A DNA stretch of 64,000 nucleotides from Chloroflexota bacterium (GTDB lineage: Bacteria > Chloroflexota > UBA11872 > VXOZ01), in assembly GCA_026710945.1 (NCBI GenBank), contig JAPOQA010000039.1, forward strand, positions 1-64,000, given 5' to 3'. This document shows positions 27,292 through 36,089 of this stretch, in pieces. Positions within the stretch are counted from its first letter, which is position 1, and every line of letters begins with the position of its first letter. Under the pieces are notes generated by a model, which saw only the letters and a program-made list of their open reading frames with translations, was not told where the DNA came from and searched no databases. The translations under genes were made by a program, and so were the position numbers.

Positions 27292-28836
27292 ATGGATTAC
27301 GGGGAGTCGCTCCAATACCTCTACTCCTTTGTCGACTGGGAGCGCGGCATTGGGTATGGCGTTAATGCTCCACCTCGCTTTACCCTCGACCGCATCGGCG
27401 CGCTGCTGCGCCTCCTGAACAATCCGCAGGAACGCTTTCCCAGCATTCACATCGCCGGCAGCAAGGGGAAAGGGTCTACGGCAGCGATCATTGAGTCCGT
27501 GTTGCGCGCTGCCGGCCTTCGCACAGGCCTCTATACGCAGCCGCATTTGCACACGTTTCGCGAGCGTGTGCGCATCAACAACAAGCCTGTATCTTCCCAG
27601 GAGTTCACGCGGCTGGTTGAACGCATCGTCCCAGCAGTGGATGCGCTAAAGTCGGACCGGCCCGATCTTGGCGATCCGACGACGTACGAATTGGCAACCG
27701 CCCTGGGATTCCTTTGCTTTGCCGAAGCGGCGGTAGACATGGCCGTGGTCGAAGTCGGTCTGGGCGGGAGACTAGACGCAACCAATGTCATTACGCCGCA
27801 CGTCTCCGTGATCACATCGATCAGCTTGGAACACACCGCAATTCTTGGCGACACGCTTGATGCCATCGCCCGCGAGAAAGCGGGAATTGTTAAGGACAAC
27901 GGCGTGCTGGTGCACGCGCCGAATCCAGCCAATGTGACAGAGGTGTTCCGGCAAACCTGCCTCGAGCGGCGTGCCAGGATCATAGCGGCAGAAGAGAGCC
28001 GATGTGAGCCCATCACCCCTCGAGGTACTCCTGACTATTCGGCTCGTGCTTGTTCCAACATTCACCCTCATAACGAGTACGGGGCAGGCTCTGAGCCTGT
28101 CGAGGGGTCGTCCATTCATGGTTCGACAGGCTCACCACGAACGGACTATTCGGAAGATTCTGGTCAGTCTGCCTTCCCCACTGCTAACGAAGCGAAACCC
28201 GGTTGGGAATTTCCTGTACAGACGTGCAAGATTAGGGTGCTGGAAGAGGAGTGTGTAGTGCGCTTTCCGCTGCGCGGTCGACACCAGCGGACCAATCTCA
28301 GTGTTGCTCTTGCCGTAGTAGATGAGCTTGCAGCCCAGGGACTGCCACTTTCGTCCGCGTCAGTGCGCGCGGGAATTGAGAGCGTGCAGTGGCTGGGACG
28401 ATTTGAACACTTGTCCGCTAGGCCTCTTGTCATTGCCGACGGCGCGCACACTCCCGATGCCATGAAGCATTTGCGCCAGACCCTGGCGGAGCACTATCCT
28501 GGGCGTAGGATTCACTGTGTCTTAGGGACGACCCAAGACAAGAGTGTCAAGCAACTGCTGGACGTCCTAGTGCCGGCAATTGAGAGGCTCATCGTGTGCC
28601 GATCGCGGCATCCCCGCGCCCAGGAGCCTCGTGTTATCGCGGCGGCAGCCGCAGGCAAGGTACCGATTACGCAGGCGGAAAGCGTAGAACAGGCTATCTC
28701 GATGGGGTTGGATAGCATGTGCTCCGAAGATGTCCTCTGTGCGACGGGTTCGTTGTTTGTGGCCGCGGAGGCGCGAGAAGCTTTTGGCCTTGCCGAGTTC
28801 GTCGACCCGCCGCTCGATCGACGTCGAAAACTGTAA
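27292..28836 (+). CDS. folC: Folylpolyglutamate / dihydrofolate synthase with inserted repeat
   Basis: FolC ligates glutamate to dihydropteroate or tetrahydrofolate. The Mur-ligase-type ATP site is HIAGSKGKGSTAAIIESVL, and VVEVGLGGRLDATNVITPHVSVITSISLEHTAILG follows. The C-terminal domain has DGAHTPDAMKHLRQTL. The product is 514 residues, roughly 60-90 longer than usual. The excess lies between about residues 240 and 300, where a low-complexity Ser/Gly/Asn stretch replaces a short loop. Part of this is a 111-bp palindromic repeat (28043-28153) that keeps the reading frame. The protein is probably still active, since the insert falls between the central and C-terminal domains and conserved blocks on both sides are intact. 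Confidence 0.93.
   Translation: MDYGESLQYLYSFVDWERGIGYGVNAPPRFTLDRIGALLRLLNNPQERFPSIHIAGSKGKGSTAAIIESVLRAAGLRTGLYTQPHLHTFRERVRINNKPVSSQEFTRLVERIVPAVDALKSDRPDLGDPTTYELATALGFLCFAEAAVDMAVVEVGLGGRLDATNVITPHVSVITSISLEHTAILGDTLDAIAREKAGIVKDNGVLVHAPNPANVTEVFRQTCLERRARIIAAEESRCEPITPRGTPDYSARACSNIHPHNEYGAGSEPVEGSSIHGSTGSPRTDYSEDSGQSAFPTANEAKPGWEFPVQTCKIRVLEEECVVRFPLRGRHQRTNLSVALAVVDELAAQGLPLSSASVRAGIESVQWLGRFEHLSARPLVIADGAHTPDAMKHLRQTLAEHYPGRRIHCVLGTTQDKSVKQLLDVLVPAIERLIVCRSRHPRAQEPRVIAAAAAGKVPITQAESVEQAISMGLDSMCSEDVLCATGSLFVAAEAREAFGLAEFVDPPLDRRRKL
28043..28153. repeat. Palindromic interspersed repeat inserted in folC
   Basis: The decamer GACTATTCGG occurs at 28033-28042 and again at 28144-28153, exactly 111 bases apart. 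Between them is a perfect 12-bp inverted repeat, TGAGCCTGTCGA (28092-28103) and TCGACAGGCTCA (28123-28134). Sequences of this GAGCCTGTCGA type are widespread intergenic palindromes in many bacterial genomes. Since 111 is 37 codons, folC remains open and both decamers are read in the same frame (as Asp-Tyr-Ser). The flanking decamers could be a target duplication or part of the element. Confidence 0.75.
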
Positions 28837-28865
28837 ATTGATAGAAAGTTTGGTCTGCAATTGCG

Positions 28866-29492
28866 ATGGTAAGACTCCTCCTCGTCCGCCATTGTCAGTC
28901 GACGTGGAATAGCCAGGGACGCATCCAAGGCCAACAAGACCCCCCGCTTTCGGCGGAGGGCGCAATCCAGGCGAAAGCACTGGGAGAACGTCTGCGGAAT
29001 GAGACTCTGGACGGCATCTATTGCAGCGATCTTGCGCGCGGCTATGAGACTGCGCAGGCGATCGCTTCCCCACACGACCTCACGTGCGTGAGAGATTGCG
29101 ATTTGCGCGAGCGTAGCTATGGGGTCTGGGAAGGCCAACCGCTGGCCGATCTCATGGCGAATACCGCAGACTGGCAGCAACATCAGCACGATCCGGACTG
29201 GGCTCCGGATGGGGCCGAGAATGGCCCCGCTCTCTACCAGCGGACCCAAGCGGCTCTACGCCGCATTGTCCATCGGCATGAAGGACAGACGGTCGTGGTC
29301 GTGATGCACGGAGGCGGTCTAAGGATGTATTTCTGCCATCTCTTCGGCCTCTCTCTCGACCACTACTGGCAAGTCTCCGTCGCGCATGCCAGCCTTTCGA
29401 TAGTTGACTGGCAAGAGACATTGCCTACTTTGATCCTGTGGAATGACTCCCATCACGTCACCAGAATCCCAGCCGCAAGCACCATTTACTAG
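28866..29492 (+). CDS. Histidine phosphatase family protein (possible CobC-type)
   Basis: A 208-residue phosphoglycerate-mutase-like phosphatase. The catalytic His motif is LLLVRHCQSTWN, where Cys replaces the usual Gly of RHG. The acidic and second His segments are RERSYGVWEGQP and VVVVMHGGGLRMYFCHLF. Family members remove phosphate from sugars, nucleotides or alpha-ribazole phosphate. Because it is cotranscribed with cbiZ, an alpha-ribazole phosphatase (CobC) role is an attractive but unproven option. A folate or NAD-linked phosphatase is equally open. It starts 30 bases after folC and ends 12 before pncB. Confidence 0.85.
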   Translation: MVRLLLVRHCQSTWNSQGRIQGQQDPPLSAEGAIQAKALGERLRNETLDGIYCSDLARGYETAQAIASPHDLTCVRDCDLRERSYGVWEGQPLADLMANTADWQQHQHDPDWAPDGAENGPALYQRTQAALRRIVHRHEGQTVVVVMHGGGLRMYFCHLFGLSLDHYWQVSVAHASLSIVDWQETLPTLILWNDSHHVTRIPAASTIY

Positions 29493-29503
29493 GGAGCGCT
29501 GCT

Positions 29504-30889
29504 ATGCCGCGCCAGCGACGAAGTCGGCTGCGCCACTGGGATGAATGCGCCGCCGCTGCCTTGTTCACCGACCTCTATGCCCTCACCATGGTTCAGGCAT
29601 ATTTTATCGAGGACATGAAACAGACGGCGGTTTTTGATTTCTTCATGCGTCGTCTGCCTGACCGGTGGAACTACGTCATCGCGTGCGGCGTCGCCGATGT
29701 TCTCCAGATGCTAGAGGATCTTTCCTTTTCTGCTGAGGAGCTTGACTACCTAAGAGACTTGGGAGAATTCTCTCCAGAGTTTCTCGAGTACTTGGCGGAC
29801 TTTCAATTCACCGGTGACGTGTACGCCTTGCCCGAAGGAACTGTGGCCTTTCCTCTGGCGCCGCTAGTGGAGGTTGTTGCGCCGCTCCCAGAGGCGCAGC
29901 TAGTGGAGACGCTTCTCATCAATCAGGTTCATTTTCAAACTCTCATGGCATCGAAAGCGGCGCGCATCGTGCAAGCGGCGCGAGGAGCTACCGTCGTTGA
30001 TTTTGGGACGCGCCGGGCGCACGGCATGGACTCGGCGATTAAGGGCGCACGCGCCTTCCACGTGGCGGGTGTGGCGGCAACTTCCAACGTGCTTGCCGGC
30101 AAGATCTATGGCATTCCGGTCAGAGGCACCATGGCGCACAGTTACATTCAAGCGCACGATGACGAGTTTGAAGCCTTCAGATCATTTGTATCCCTCTACC
30201 CAGATACAATTCTGCTGGTAGACACCTACGACACGTTGGCGGGTGTGAGGAAAGTCGTCAGACTTGCTCATGAAATGGGAAGTGAGTTTCAGGTGCGCGC
30301 GATCCGCCTGGATTCCGGCGATCTGGCCACGTTGTCGCATGCCTCTCGGCAAATCCTGGATGAGGCTGGTCTTCACCGCGTGGAGATCTTTGCCAGCAAC
30401 AACCTCGATGAGTATGCGATTTCGGGCCTAGTGAGCCAGGATGCCCCGATCGACGGCTTTGGCGTGGGCACCCGCATGAGCGTCTCCAGCGATGCGCCCA
30501 CGATCGACTGTGCCTACAAGCTCGTTTCATATGGAGGCCGCGGCCGCATGAAGCTCTCCGCCGGCAAGTCTTCGCTCCCCGGCCGCAAGCAGGTCTATCG
30601 ATTCCAAGAGGGCGGTACAATGGTGCGAGACGTCATTGCATTGGCTGACGAGAATGTGAGCGAAGGCACGCCGCTGCTCGTTCCCGTGATGCGAGGGGGT
30701 AAACGCCTGCGAGCAGGCTGTAGCAACCTGGCTGCGGCGCGGAAGAGAGCGCAGCAGCAACGGCAAGCGCTGCCGCCGCGATTGCACGCTCTTGAGAAAG
30801 TAGACCCGCCGTTTCCGGTCGAAGTGAGTGCGGCGCTGGCGGCCGAGCGAGAACGGCTGCGCGCGGAGCTTGCACAGCCGCGGGAGTGA
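29504..30889 (+). CDS. pncB: Nicotinate phosphoribosyltransferase
   Basis: Converts nicotinate and PRPP to nicotinate mononucleotide in NAD salvage; 461 residues. The opening ALFTDLYALTMVQAYF is diagnostic. Other blocks are VDFGTRRAHGMDSAIKGARAFHVAGVAATSNV, the autophosphorylated His region RGTMAHSYIQAHDDEFEAF, and RAIRLDSGDLATLSHASRQILDEAG. A C-terminal Arg-rich tail follows TPLLVPVMRGGKRL. It is last in the cbiZ-folE-folC-phosphatase-pncB operon, giving that operon a cofactor-supply theme (corrinoid, folate, NAD). Confidence 0.95.
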   Translation: MPRQRRSRLRHWDECAAAALFTDLYALTMVQAYFIEDMKQTAVFDFFMRRLPDRWNYVIACGVADVLQMLEDLSFSAEELDYLRDLGEFSPEFLEYLADFQFTGDVYALPEGTVAFPLAPLVEVVAPLPEAQLVETLLINQVHFQTLMASKAARIVQAARGATVVDFGTRRAHGMDSAIKGARAFHVAGVAATSNVLAGKIYGIPVRGTMAHSYIQAHDDEFEAFRSFVSLYPDTILLVDTYDTLAGVRKVVRLAHEMGSEFQVRAIRLDSGDLATLSHASRQILDEAGLHRVEIFASNNLDEYAISGLVSQDAPIDGFGVGTRMSVSSDAPTIDCAYKLVSYGGRGRMKLSAGKSSLPGRKQVYRFQEGGTMVRDVIALADENVSEGTPLLVPVMRGGKRLRAGCSNLAAARKRAQQQRQALPPRLHALEKVDPPFPVEVSAALAAERERLRAELAQPRE

Positions 30890-30960
30890 CTTCGCGCCCG
30901 ACGCAAAATATTCGCCTATCTCCGGCTTCCATGATTCCCGCGGCGCAGGTTGTTGACCCA

Positions 30961-31024
30961 CGCTACCCATGAGGACGCAGGCTGCAAACCTACGCTACCC
31001 TTTAGGACGCAGGTTACAAACGCG
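30961..31024. repeat. Tandem 32-bp intergenic repeat, two copies
   Basis: Two adjacent units, 30961-30992 and 30993-31024, share CGCTACCC, AGGACGCAGG and CAAAC at identical spacing. A degenerate partial third unit (GGCGCAGGTTGTTGAC) precedes them from about 30942. GCAGG-T-CAAACCT within the unit is nearly palindromic. It lies in the gap between the convergent pncB and M50 genes, so it may also help terminate transcription. Confidence 0.65.
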
Positions 31025-31132
31025 CCCTAAACCAGTCGAAGGGCTTGAGCTACCGGGGATGGCTGTGCACGGGCGCATAAACCACTTGCATGCGGACAGC
31101 CAGGGAGCGCGACGCTGCTATTGGTGCAGAAG

Positions 31133-32287
31133 TCACGGATGCTCAACCGCCATACCCTTACGGAGTTCTTCCCGCTTGCGGTGTAAGAATTGGACCATGT
31201 CATTGTAGCTGACGGCTTCTAGATGCTCCTCTTCACCGTTCGCCACCACCACGTAGCCTAATCGCTCTACCTCCATATACTCCAGGGCCTCTTCGAGCGG
31301 TGTTGCCGGGGCCAAGAATGCCTGCGGCGAACTTTCAACCAATACGTCTTGTGCTTGCGTGTGGGACCAATGAATGCTTGGTACCCGCCGAATCTCTTTC
31401 GCCGTGATGATGCCGAGGAGCGATCGCCGGCGCATGACGGCAAGGACGCTCGGTGCAGAGTCCTCGGCGAGAAGATGGTCGTAAATCAAATTCTGCAGCG
31501 GCGTTTCGGGTGCGACAAAGGCAACCTTGCTTTTGGGCACGTCAGCCAAGGTCACTCCGGCAGTCAGGTCTCGATCGAGAGCGTTCTGCTGGGCCATTTC
31601 CGCCGCGCTGTGTACGAACCAGCCAAGCAGGATGAGCAGTCCGCCTTGCACCCATTCGGCGTGAACCGCGACAGTATACAGAGCGAACCCAATGAGGGCG
31701 AAGCCAAGCAAGTGTCCCATGAGCGCCGCGATCTTCGTGGCAAGCTTGAAACTCCCGGTAACGTACCAAATGGCGGCGCGCAAGGCTCTCCCGCCATCCA
31801 GCGGCAATGCGGGTATAAGATTGAAGAGGGTGAAGAAGAGATTTGCCAGGCTCAGGTAGAAGACCACCCTGCTGCCGAGTGCCCAGTGGGGCTGCATGAG
31901 ACGCTGCAAGACAAAGAGTGTGAAGAATAGCGCGAGGCTGCAAGCGGGACCGGCGCTGGCTATGAGCAATTCGTGCATGGGCTTCCGCGCTTCGCGCGCA
32001 ATTGTGGAAACGCCGCCGAAGACAAAGAGCGTAATGCCTCGCACCGGAATGCCAAGATGCCGCGCCACCAGCGCATGGCATAGCTCGTGGGCTACGACCG
32101 AACTAAAGAACAGGGCGCTGGCTGTGGATCCTATGAGCCAATAGACGGGCGCTGACATTCCCGGACGATCGAATGGGAATATAGCGAGAGAAAGGGTTGC
32201 CGTTACCAGACCGGCCGCAATCAGCCAGGTAAAGTGGATTGCCACGGGAATTCCGAAGAGATGCCCCAGCCGCACAGATCCGGCCAT
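31133..32287 (-). CDS. Site-2-protease-like M50 metalloprotease with CBS domains
   Basis: A 384-residue intramembrane zinc protease. The metal motif HELCH is at residues 67-71 (SVVAHELCHALVARHLGIPV). The second conserved block is NLIPALPLDGGRALRAAIW, with the third metal ligand Asp. Several hydrophobic segments precede and follow. From about residue 245 a pair of CBS domains follows, including LAVMRRRSLLGIITAKEIRRV and EYMEVERLGYVVVANGEEE; CBS pairs usually bind adenine nucleotides. This architecture is widespread, and the substrates are mostly unknown. The start is ATG 32287. It converges with pncB and is divergent from the DNA ligase. Confidence 0.92.
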   Translation of the reverse strand: MAGSVRLGHLFGIPVAIHFTWLIAAGLVTATLSLAIFPFDRPGMSAPVYWLIGSTASALFFSSVVAHELCHALVARHLGIPVRGITLFVFGGVSTIAREARKPMHELLIASAGPACSLALFFTLFVLQRLMQPHWALGSRVVFYLSLANLFFTLFNLIPALPLDGGRALRAAIWYVTGSFKLATKIAALMGHLLGFALIGFALYTVAVHAEWVQGGLLILLGWFVHSAAEMAQQNALDRDLTAGVTLADVPKSKVAFVAPETPLQNLIYDHLLAEDSAPSVLAVMRRRSLLGIITAKEIRRVPSIHWSHTQAQDVLVESSPQAFLAPATPLEEALEYMEVERLGYVVVANGEEEHLEAVSYNDMVQFLHRKREELRKGMAVEHP

Positions 32288-32808
32288 ACTTCGTCCTATG
32301 CGATTCCTTGCCTATTGCTGTGTCTCTTACAGTACCGCAGTTCGCTTGCTCCGCCAAGAATACAACCCAGCCCGATGCCACAACGTAGGAGGGAAATGCG
32401 GCATTTCGAGCGCACAACGCCTACAGTCCAATCCGCAAAGCGGTATCGCGGCTGGCTATCGAATGGTCTGTGGTACAATGCGTGAAACCGCAGAGCATCT
32501 CGCTTCGCGGGTTTATTGCACCCAGGGTGCGCCGCTCATTGCCAATATTCCAGAGTGTCTCCTGCGGGAATTGGATAGATTGTTGTGGGTGCCTCAGTAG
32601 TCGGCCAGCGCCCGCGCAGTTGCCAAGCATGCGTGAGTGAGGCGGTGAGAACTCACGTGAGATGCAGCTAGTCACGACAGCGTGTGCCATGAAGCCTCGG
32701 CACGGCAACGCCTCTGTTGTGCCCGCAGCATGACAGTCCCCGAGCACGATTTACAACCGCTCTCGTCTATTCGCCGCCTAAGAGCCCTCGTCAGGGAGAC
32801 GAACACTT
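32288..32808. other. Divergent intergenic region, no gene recognised
   Basis: Between the M50 protease and DNA ligase genes. Short frames occur on both strands, but none has a ribosome-binding site, a recognisable motif or a sensible composition. A TACAAT hexamer at about 32474-32479 on the plus strand could be a -10 element, but no -35 partner is seen. No structured RNA was recognised. Confidence 0.3.
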
Positions 32809-34590
32809 ATGTCCTCGACCGCAGAAGTTACCGAATCGGTTGAAGAAAAGGCTGCCCTCTTCTTTCATCAGTTGACTGCGTATTTTGCGGAACTCGATGC
32901 GACGCGCAGCCGCATCCGCATGATGGAGCTCCTGGCAGACCTCTTTACGAAAACCCGCCCGGACGAGATGGATAGAGTGATCTATCTGTTGCAGGGACGC
33001 GTTGCGCCGCTCTATGCTCCCATCGAATTCGGCGTTGGCGAGCAGCTAACTGCTGAGGCTGTGGCAGAAGGTACCGGAGCGACCCTTGAAGACGTTCATC
33101 AGCGGTTCAGCGAGATTGGCGACTATGGCTTGGTGGCGGAAGAGCGGATCGAACGGGAGCAGGGCTCGCTCACCGTTGTGCAAGTATTCGAACGCCTGAC
33201 CGACATTGCTCTGACGGAAGGCGAAGGTTCCGTCGCAAAGAGAGTGTCGCTCCTGGCTGATTTGTTGCGGCAGGTGGGGAAACAAGAGGTGCGCTATCTC
33301 TTGCGCATCCCCCTCGGACGCCTGCGGCTGGGTGTCGGGGATCCTACGGTCATGGACGCCCTCTCGTATGCCCGCACAGGATCCAAAGACCATCGCGCGT
33401 CCATTGAGCGCGCCTATAGCATCTGCTCCGACTTGGCTACGGTTGCCAAAGATTACTGGCGTGCCGGCGTAGACGGACTGCAGGATATCAACATCGTGGT
33501 CGGCACTCCCGTTATTCCAGCGGCGTCCGAACGGGTGAAGTCTATGGAAGACCTAGTCGTCCGCCTCGGCCGTTGCGCTGTGGAACCGAAATTCGATGGC
33601 ATCCGGTGTCAGGTGCACTTCGACGGCGAAAACGTCACCATGTACTCGCGCCACTTGGAAAACTTCAGCGGCATGTTTCCGGATGTGGTTGCGGCCGTAC
33701 GCGAGCAGGCAGCCGGCCACACGTTCATTGCCGATTCTGAAGCCTTGGCGTATGACGTGGAGACCGGCGCCTTTCTTCCTTTCCAAATGACAACGCAACG
33801 GCGGCGCAAGCACAATGTGGATGAGATGGCGGAAAAACTTCCACTTCGTGTTGTGCTCTTCGATCTTCTCTACCTCGACGGCGCCGACTTGACCCGACAA
33901 CCGTATACCGAACGGCGTGAGAAGATGCTGGGCTTCCTGCAGGAAGGTCAGGTCTTGCAGGTTACGGAGAATATCGAAACGGATAGCGTCGCCGCAATCG
34001 AGGCGTTCTTTGCCGATAAAGTCGAACACGGCCTCGAGGGAGTCATGGCCAAGAAGCTGGATTCAGTCTACCAAGCCGGCCGCCGCAGCTTCGATTGGAT
34101 CAAGATGAAACGGTCGTACCAAGGCGAGTTATCCGATACGGTGGACTGCGTCGTTCTAGGGTATTGGTATGGTAAAGGCGCGCGCTCGAAACTCGGCATC
34201 GGGGCTTTGCTCCTGGGTGTGTACGACAAGGATCGCGATCTGTTTGTGACGATTTCACGTCTCGGCACCGGTTTCTCAGAGGAGGAATGGGTGCAGATGC
34301 GCGAATTGCTGGACAAAGAGACGTCGGAAGAGAAGCCGGCACGGGTGGAAGCCGAGATTGAGCCTGACGTTTGGAGCAATCCCGGTTATGTGGTGGAGAT
34401 TCAGGCTGATGAGATTACGCGCAGCCCCACCCACACGTGCGGCAAGCAGAATGGCGACGACTTAGGCTATGCGCTGCGCTTCCCACGAGTTGTGGGGTTC
34501 GTGCGCGAAGACCGCGGCCCGGAGGACGCGACATCAGTGCAGGAGGTTGCAGCACTCTACTCGGTGCAGATCGCAAAAGCGAAGAAGTGA
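32809..34590 (+). CDS. ATP-dependent DNA ligase, archaeal LigI type
   Basis: A 593-residue DNA ligase of the archaeal/eukaryal type. The N-terminal helical DNA-binding domain (FAELDATRSRIRMMELLADLF, LRLGVGDPTVMDALSYA) precedes the nucleotidyltransferase core. The adenylated Lys is Lys261 in VEPKFDGIRCQVHF. Further motifs are SRHLENFSGMFPDVV, ADSEALAYD, LFDLLYLDGADL, GVMAKKLDSVYQAGRRSFDWIKMKR, and an OB-fold tail. Bacteria use the NAD-dependent LigA for replication, so this is an accessory repair ligase, probably acquired from archaea in the distant past. No Ku gene is nearby. Transcribed alone or with the DUF899 gene 254 bases downstream. Confidence 0.95.
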   Translation: MSSTAEVTESVEEKAALFFHQLTAYFAELDATRSRIRMMELLADLFTKTRPDEMDRVIYLLQGRVAPLYAPIEFGVGEQLTAEAVAEGTGATLEDVHQRFSEIGDYGLVAEERIEREQGSLTVVQVFERLTDIALTEGEGSVAKRVSLLADLLRQVGKQEVRYLLRIPLGRLRLGVGDPTVMDALSYARTGSKDHRASIERAYSICSDLATVAKDYWRAGVDGLQDINIVVGTPVIPAASERVKSMEDLVVRLGRCAVEPKFDGIRCQVHFDGENVTMYSRHLENFSGMFPDVVAAVREQAAGHTFIADSEALAYDVETGAFLPFQMTTQRRRKHNVDEMAEKLPLRVVLFDLLYLDGADLTRQPYTERREKMLGFLQEGQVLQVTENIETDSVAAIEAFFADKVEHGLEGVMAKKLDSVYQAGRRSFDWIKMKRSYQGELSDTVDCVVLGYWYGKGARSKLGIGALLLGVYDKDRDLFVTISRLGTGFSEEEWVQMRELLDKETSEEKPARVEAEIEPDVWSNPGYVVEIQADEITRSPTHTCGKQNGDDLGYALRFPRVVGFVREDRGPEDATSVQEVAALYSVQIAKAKK

Positions 34591-34844
34591 GCAGTTCCCG
34601 CGATCTAGTGAATGCTTATGATGCCTGACGACAATTTGCGGAACTCGCCGCGCTCAATAGCGGCAAGCCTACATGAATGACCGGCTACCCGCTGGTGTGT
34701 GCAACTTGCAAGTGCCGGAAGGGCATCGCGCTCGCAGCGCCCAACTGCCACAGGTGAAGCTACGTCGTTACCCACACTTCCCGATGAGGCAGAAATCTGT
34801 GCCGAAGCAAGCACTCGGTATCGTCTTTGCAAGGAGGGAGCCCT

Positions 34845-35432
34845 GTGAAAGCGGAAGCGAACATAGAGACCCAGCTTGCCGCAGCGTACGAAGACCTGGA
34901 GAGGGCCAAACAGAAGCTCGTCGAGCTTCGTCGCCAATTGCCCACGGAGCCCGTCGAGGACTACGAACTCACAGGTCCGGACGGTGGGGTGAAGCTGTCG
35001 GCCATGTTTGGCGATAGGTCTGATCTAATCCTTATTCACAATATGGGATCGGGGTGTCCCTACTGCACGATGTGGGCCGATGAGTTTAATGGGGTGCTCC
35101 ATCATCTGGAAAGCCGCGCGGCGTTTGTCGTCGTGTCACCCGATCCGCCTGAGACCCAACAGTGTCTCGCCACACGACGGGGTTGGCGGTTTCGGATGTA
35201 TTCGGCCGGCGGCACGACGTTCATTGAAGACATGGGATACGGATCGGAGGAGGAGCACTTCGGCTCGCACGCCATGCCCGGGGTTTCCGTCTTCCATAAA
35301 AGCGCCGGCGGAACCATCACGCGCGTTGCTCGGGATTTCTTCGGCCCCGGAGACCTCTATTGCGGGGTCTGGCACCTATTCGATCTCCTGCGAGAGGGTC
35401 CTGGCGATTGGGAACCCCAGTTCGACTATTAG
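34845..35432 (+). CDS. DUF899 family thioredoxin-like protein
   Basis: A 195-residue protein of the DUF899 thioredoxin-like family. The core has LSAMFGDRSDLILIHNMGSGCPYCTMWADEFNGVLHHLE, with a CPYC pair where thioredoxins place their CxxC, followed by AAFVVVSPDPPETQQCLATRRGWRFRMYS and VFHKSAGGTITRVARDFFGPGD. An N-terminal coiled coil (LAAAYEDLERAKQKLVELRRQLP) precedes it. I start at GTG 34845 behind AAGGAGGGAG; a TTG 18 bases upstream would swallow the ribosome-binding site. A thiol-disulfide or peroxiredoxin-like role is likely, but the partner is unknown. Confidence 0.85.
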   Translation: MKAEANIETQLAAAYEDLERAKQKLVELRRQLPTEPVEDYELTGPDGGVKLSAMFGDRSDLILIHNMGSGCPYCTMWADEFNGVLHHLESRAAFVVVSPDPPETQQCLATRRGWRFRMYSAGGTTFIEDMGYGSEEEHFGSHAMPGVSVFHKSAGGTITRVARDFFGPGDLYCGVWHLFDLLREGPGDWEPQFDY

Positions 35433-35499
35433 CACCACGTGCGCAACGCACCAATTGCGAAATCGCAAGAGGTGAGATTGCGCGCTCAAATGGAGCAGG

Positions 35500-35907
35500 C
35501 TACTTTAGCGGTAATCCGATCTCCTCAGCGAGCCATGCGCCGGCCAGGATGTGCTCGATGGCTTCTGCCAGGGAGTCCAAAGACCTATCGAAGATTTCCT
35601 CAAAGCGCTGACGCGTGGCGTCGTCTGGAGCTTCGCCGAGTTCACGGTAGTAACAGCCGGCGTAGAAGCACTGGTACGGGAAGTAGGGACACTCCGGCCG
35701 CGGCGTGAACCCCATGAGGCGCAGGGCGTCGACTTCACGGAAGCGCCGCCGCAAGGTGCGGGCTTGAGGGAGCAGCCGTACGTGCAGCACGTAGAGCTGC
35801 TGCTCGCCAGTGTCGAGCAGGCTGAGCACGCTTTCGATGCGTCCTCTGCTGGCGCGCTTTAGCTCTTGGTCGGATTGTCCCACGTGTCCTTCTGCTGTAG
35901 AGCTCAT
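35500..35907 (-). CDS. Uncharacterised protein with Cys-rich aromatic motif
   Basis: I do not recognise this family. The frame from ATG 35907 (MSSTAEGHVGQSDQEL) gives 135 residues, or 166 if started at 36000. The first half is basic and helical (RIESVLSLLDTGEQQLYVLHVRLLPQARTLRRRF). The middle holds a striking aromatic-Cys stretch, CPYFPYQCFYAGCYYREL, with three Cys spaced 7 and 4 apart, possibly a metal or cofactor site. A C-terminal acidic helix (FEEIFDRSLDSLAEAIEHILAGAW) follows. It lies alone between DUF899 and the metal ATPase on the minus strand. Confidence 0.55.
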   Translation of the reverse strand: MSSTAEGHVGQSDQELKRASRGRIESVLSLLDTGEQQLYVLHVRLLPQARTLRRRFREVDALRLMGFTPRPECPYFPYQCFYAGCYYRELGEAPDDATRQRFEEIFDRSLDSLAEAIEHILAGAWLAEEIGLPLK

Positions 35908-36089
35908 GTAAACACCAGTTTCGTCTTCTTGTCTTTGTTGACGTGGCTTGTTAGCAGCACTTCTCATCGGAACTACCACTCGACGCCTCGCAGCCATCAT
36001 AGCAATTCTGAATCGCTTGTGCCGAACGCGATCAATGCCGTCGACGCATTATGCGCTCTACGTGGTGCATCTTGTGCAGGCAAACGACC

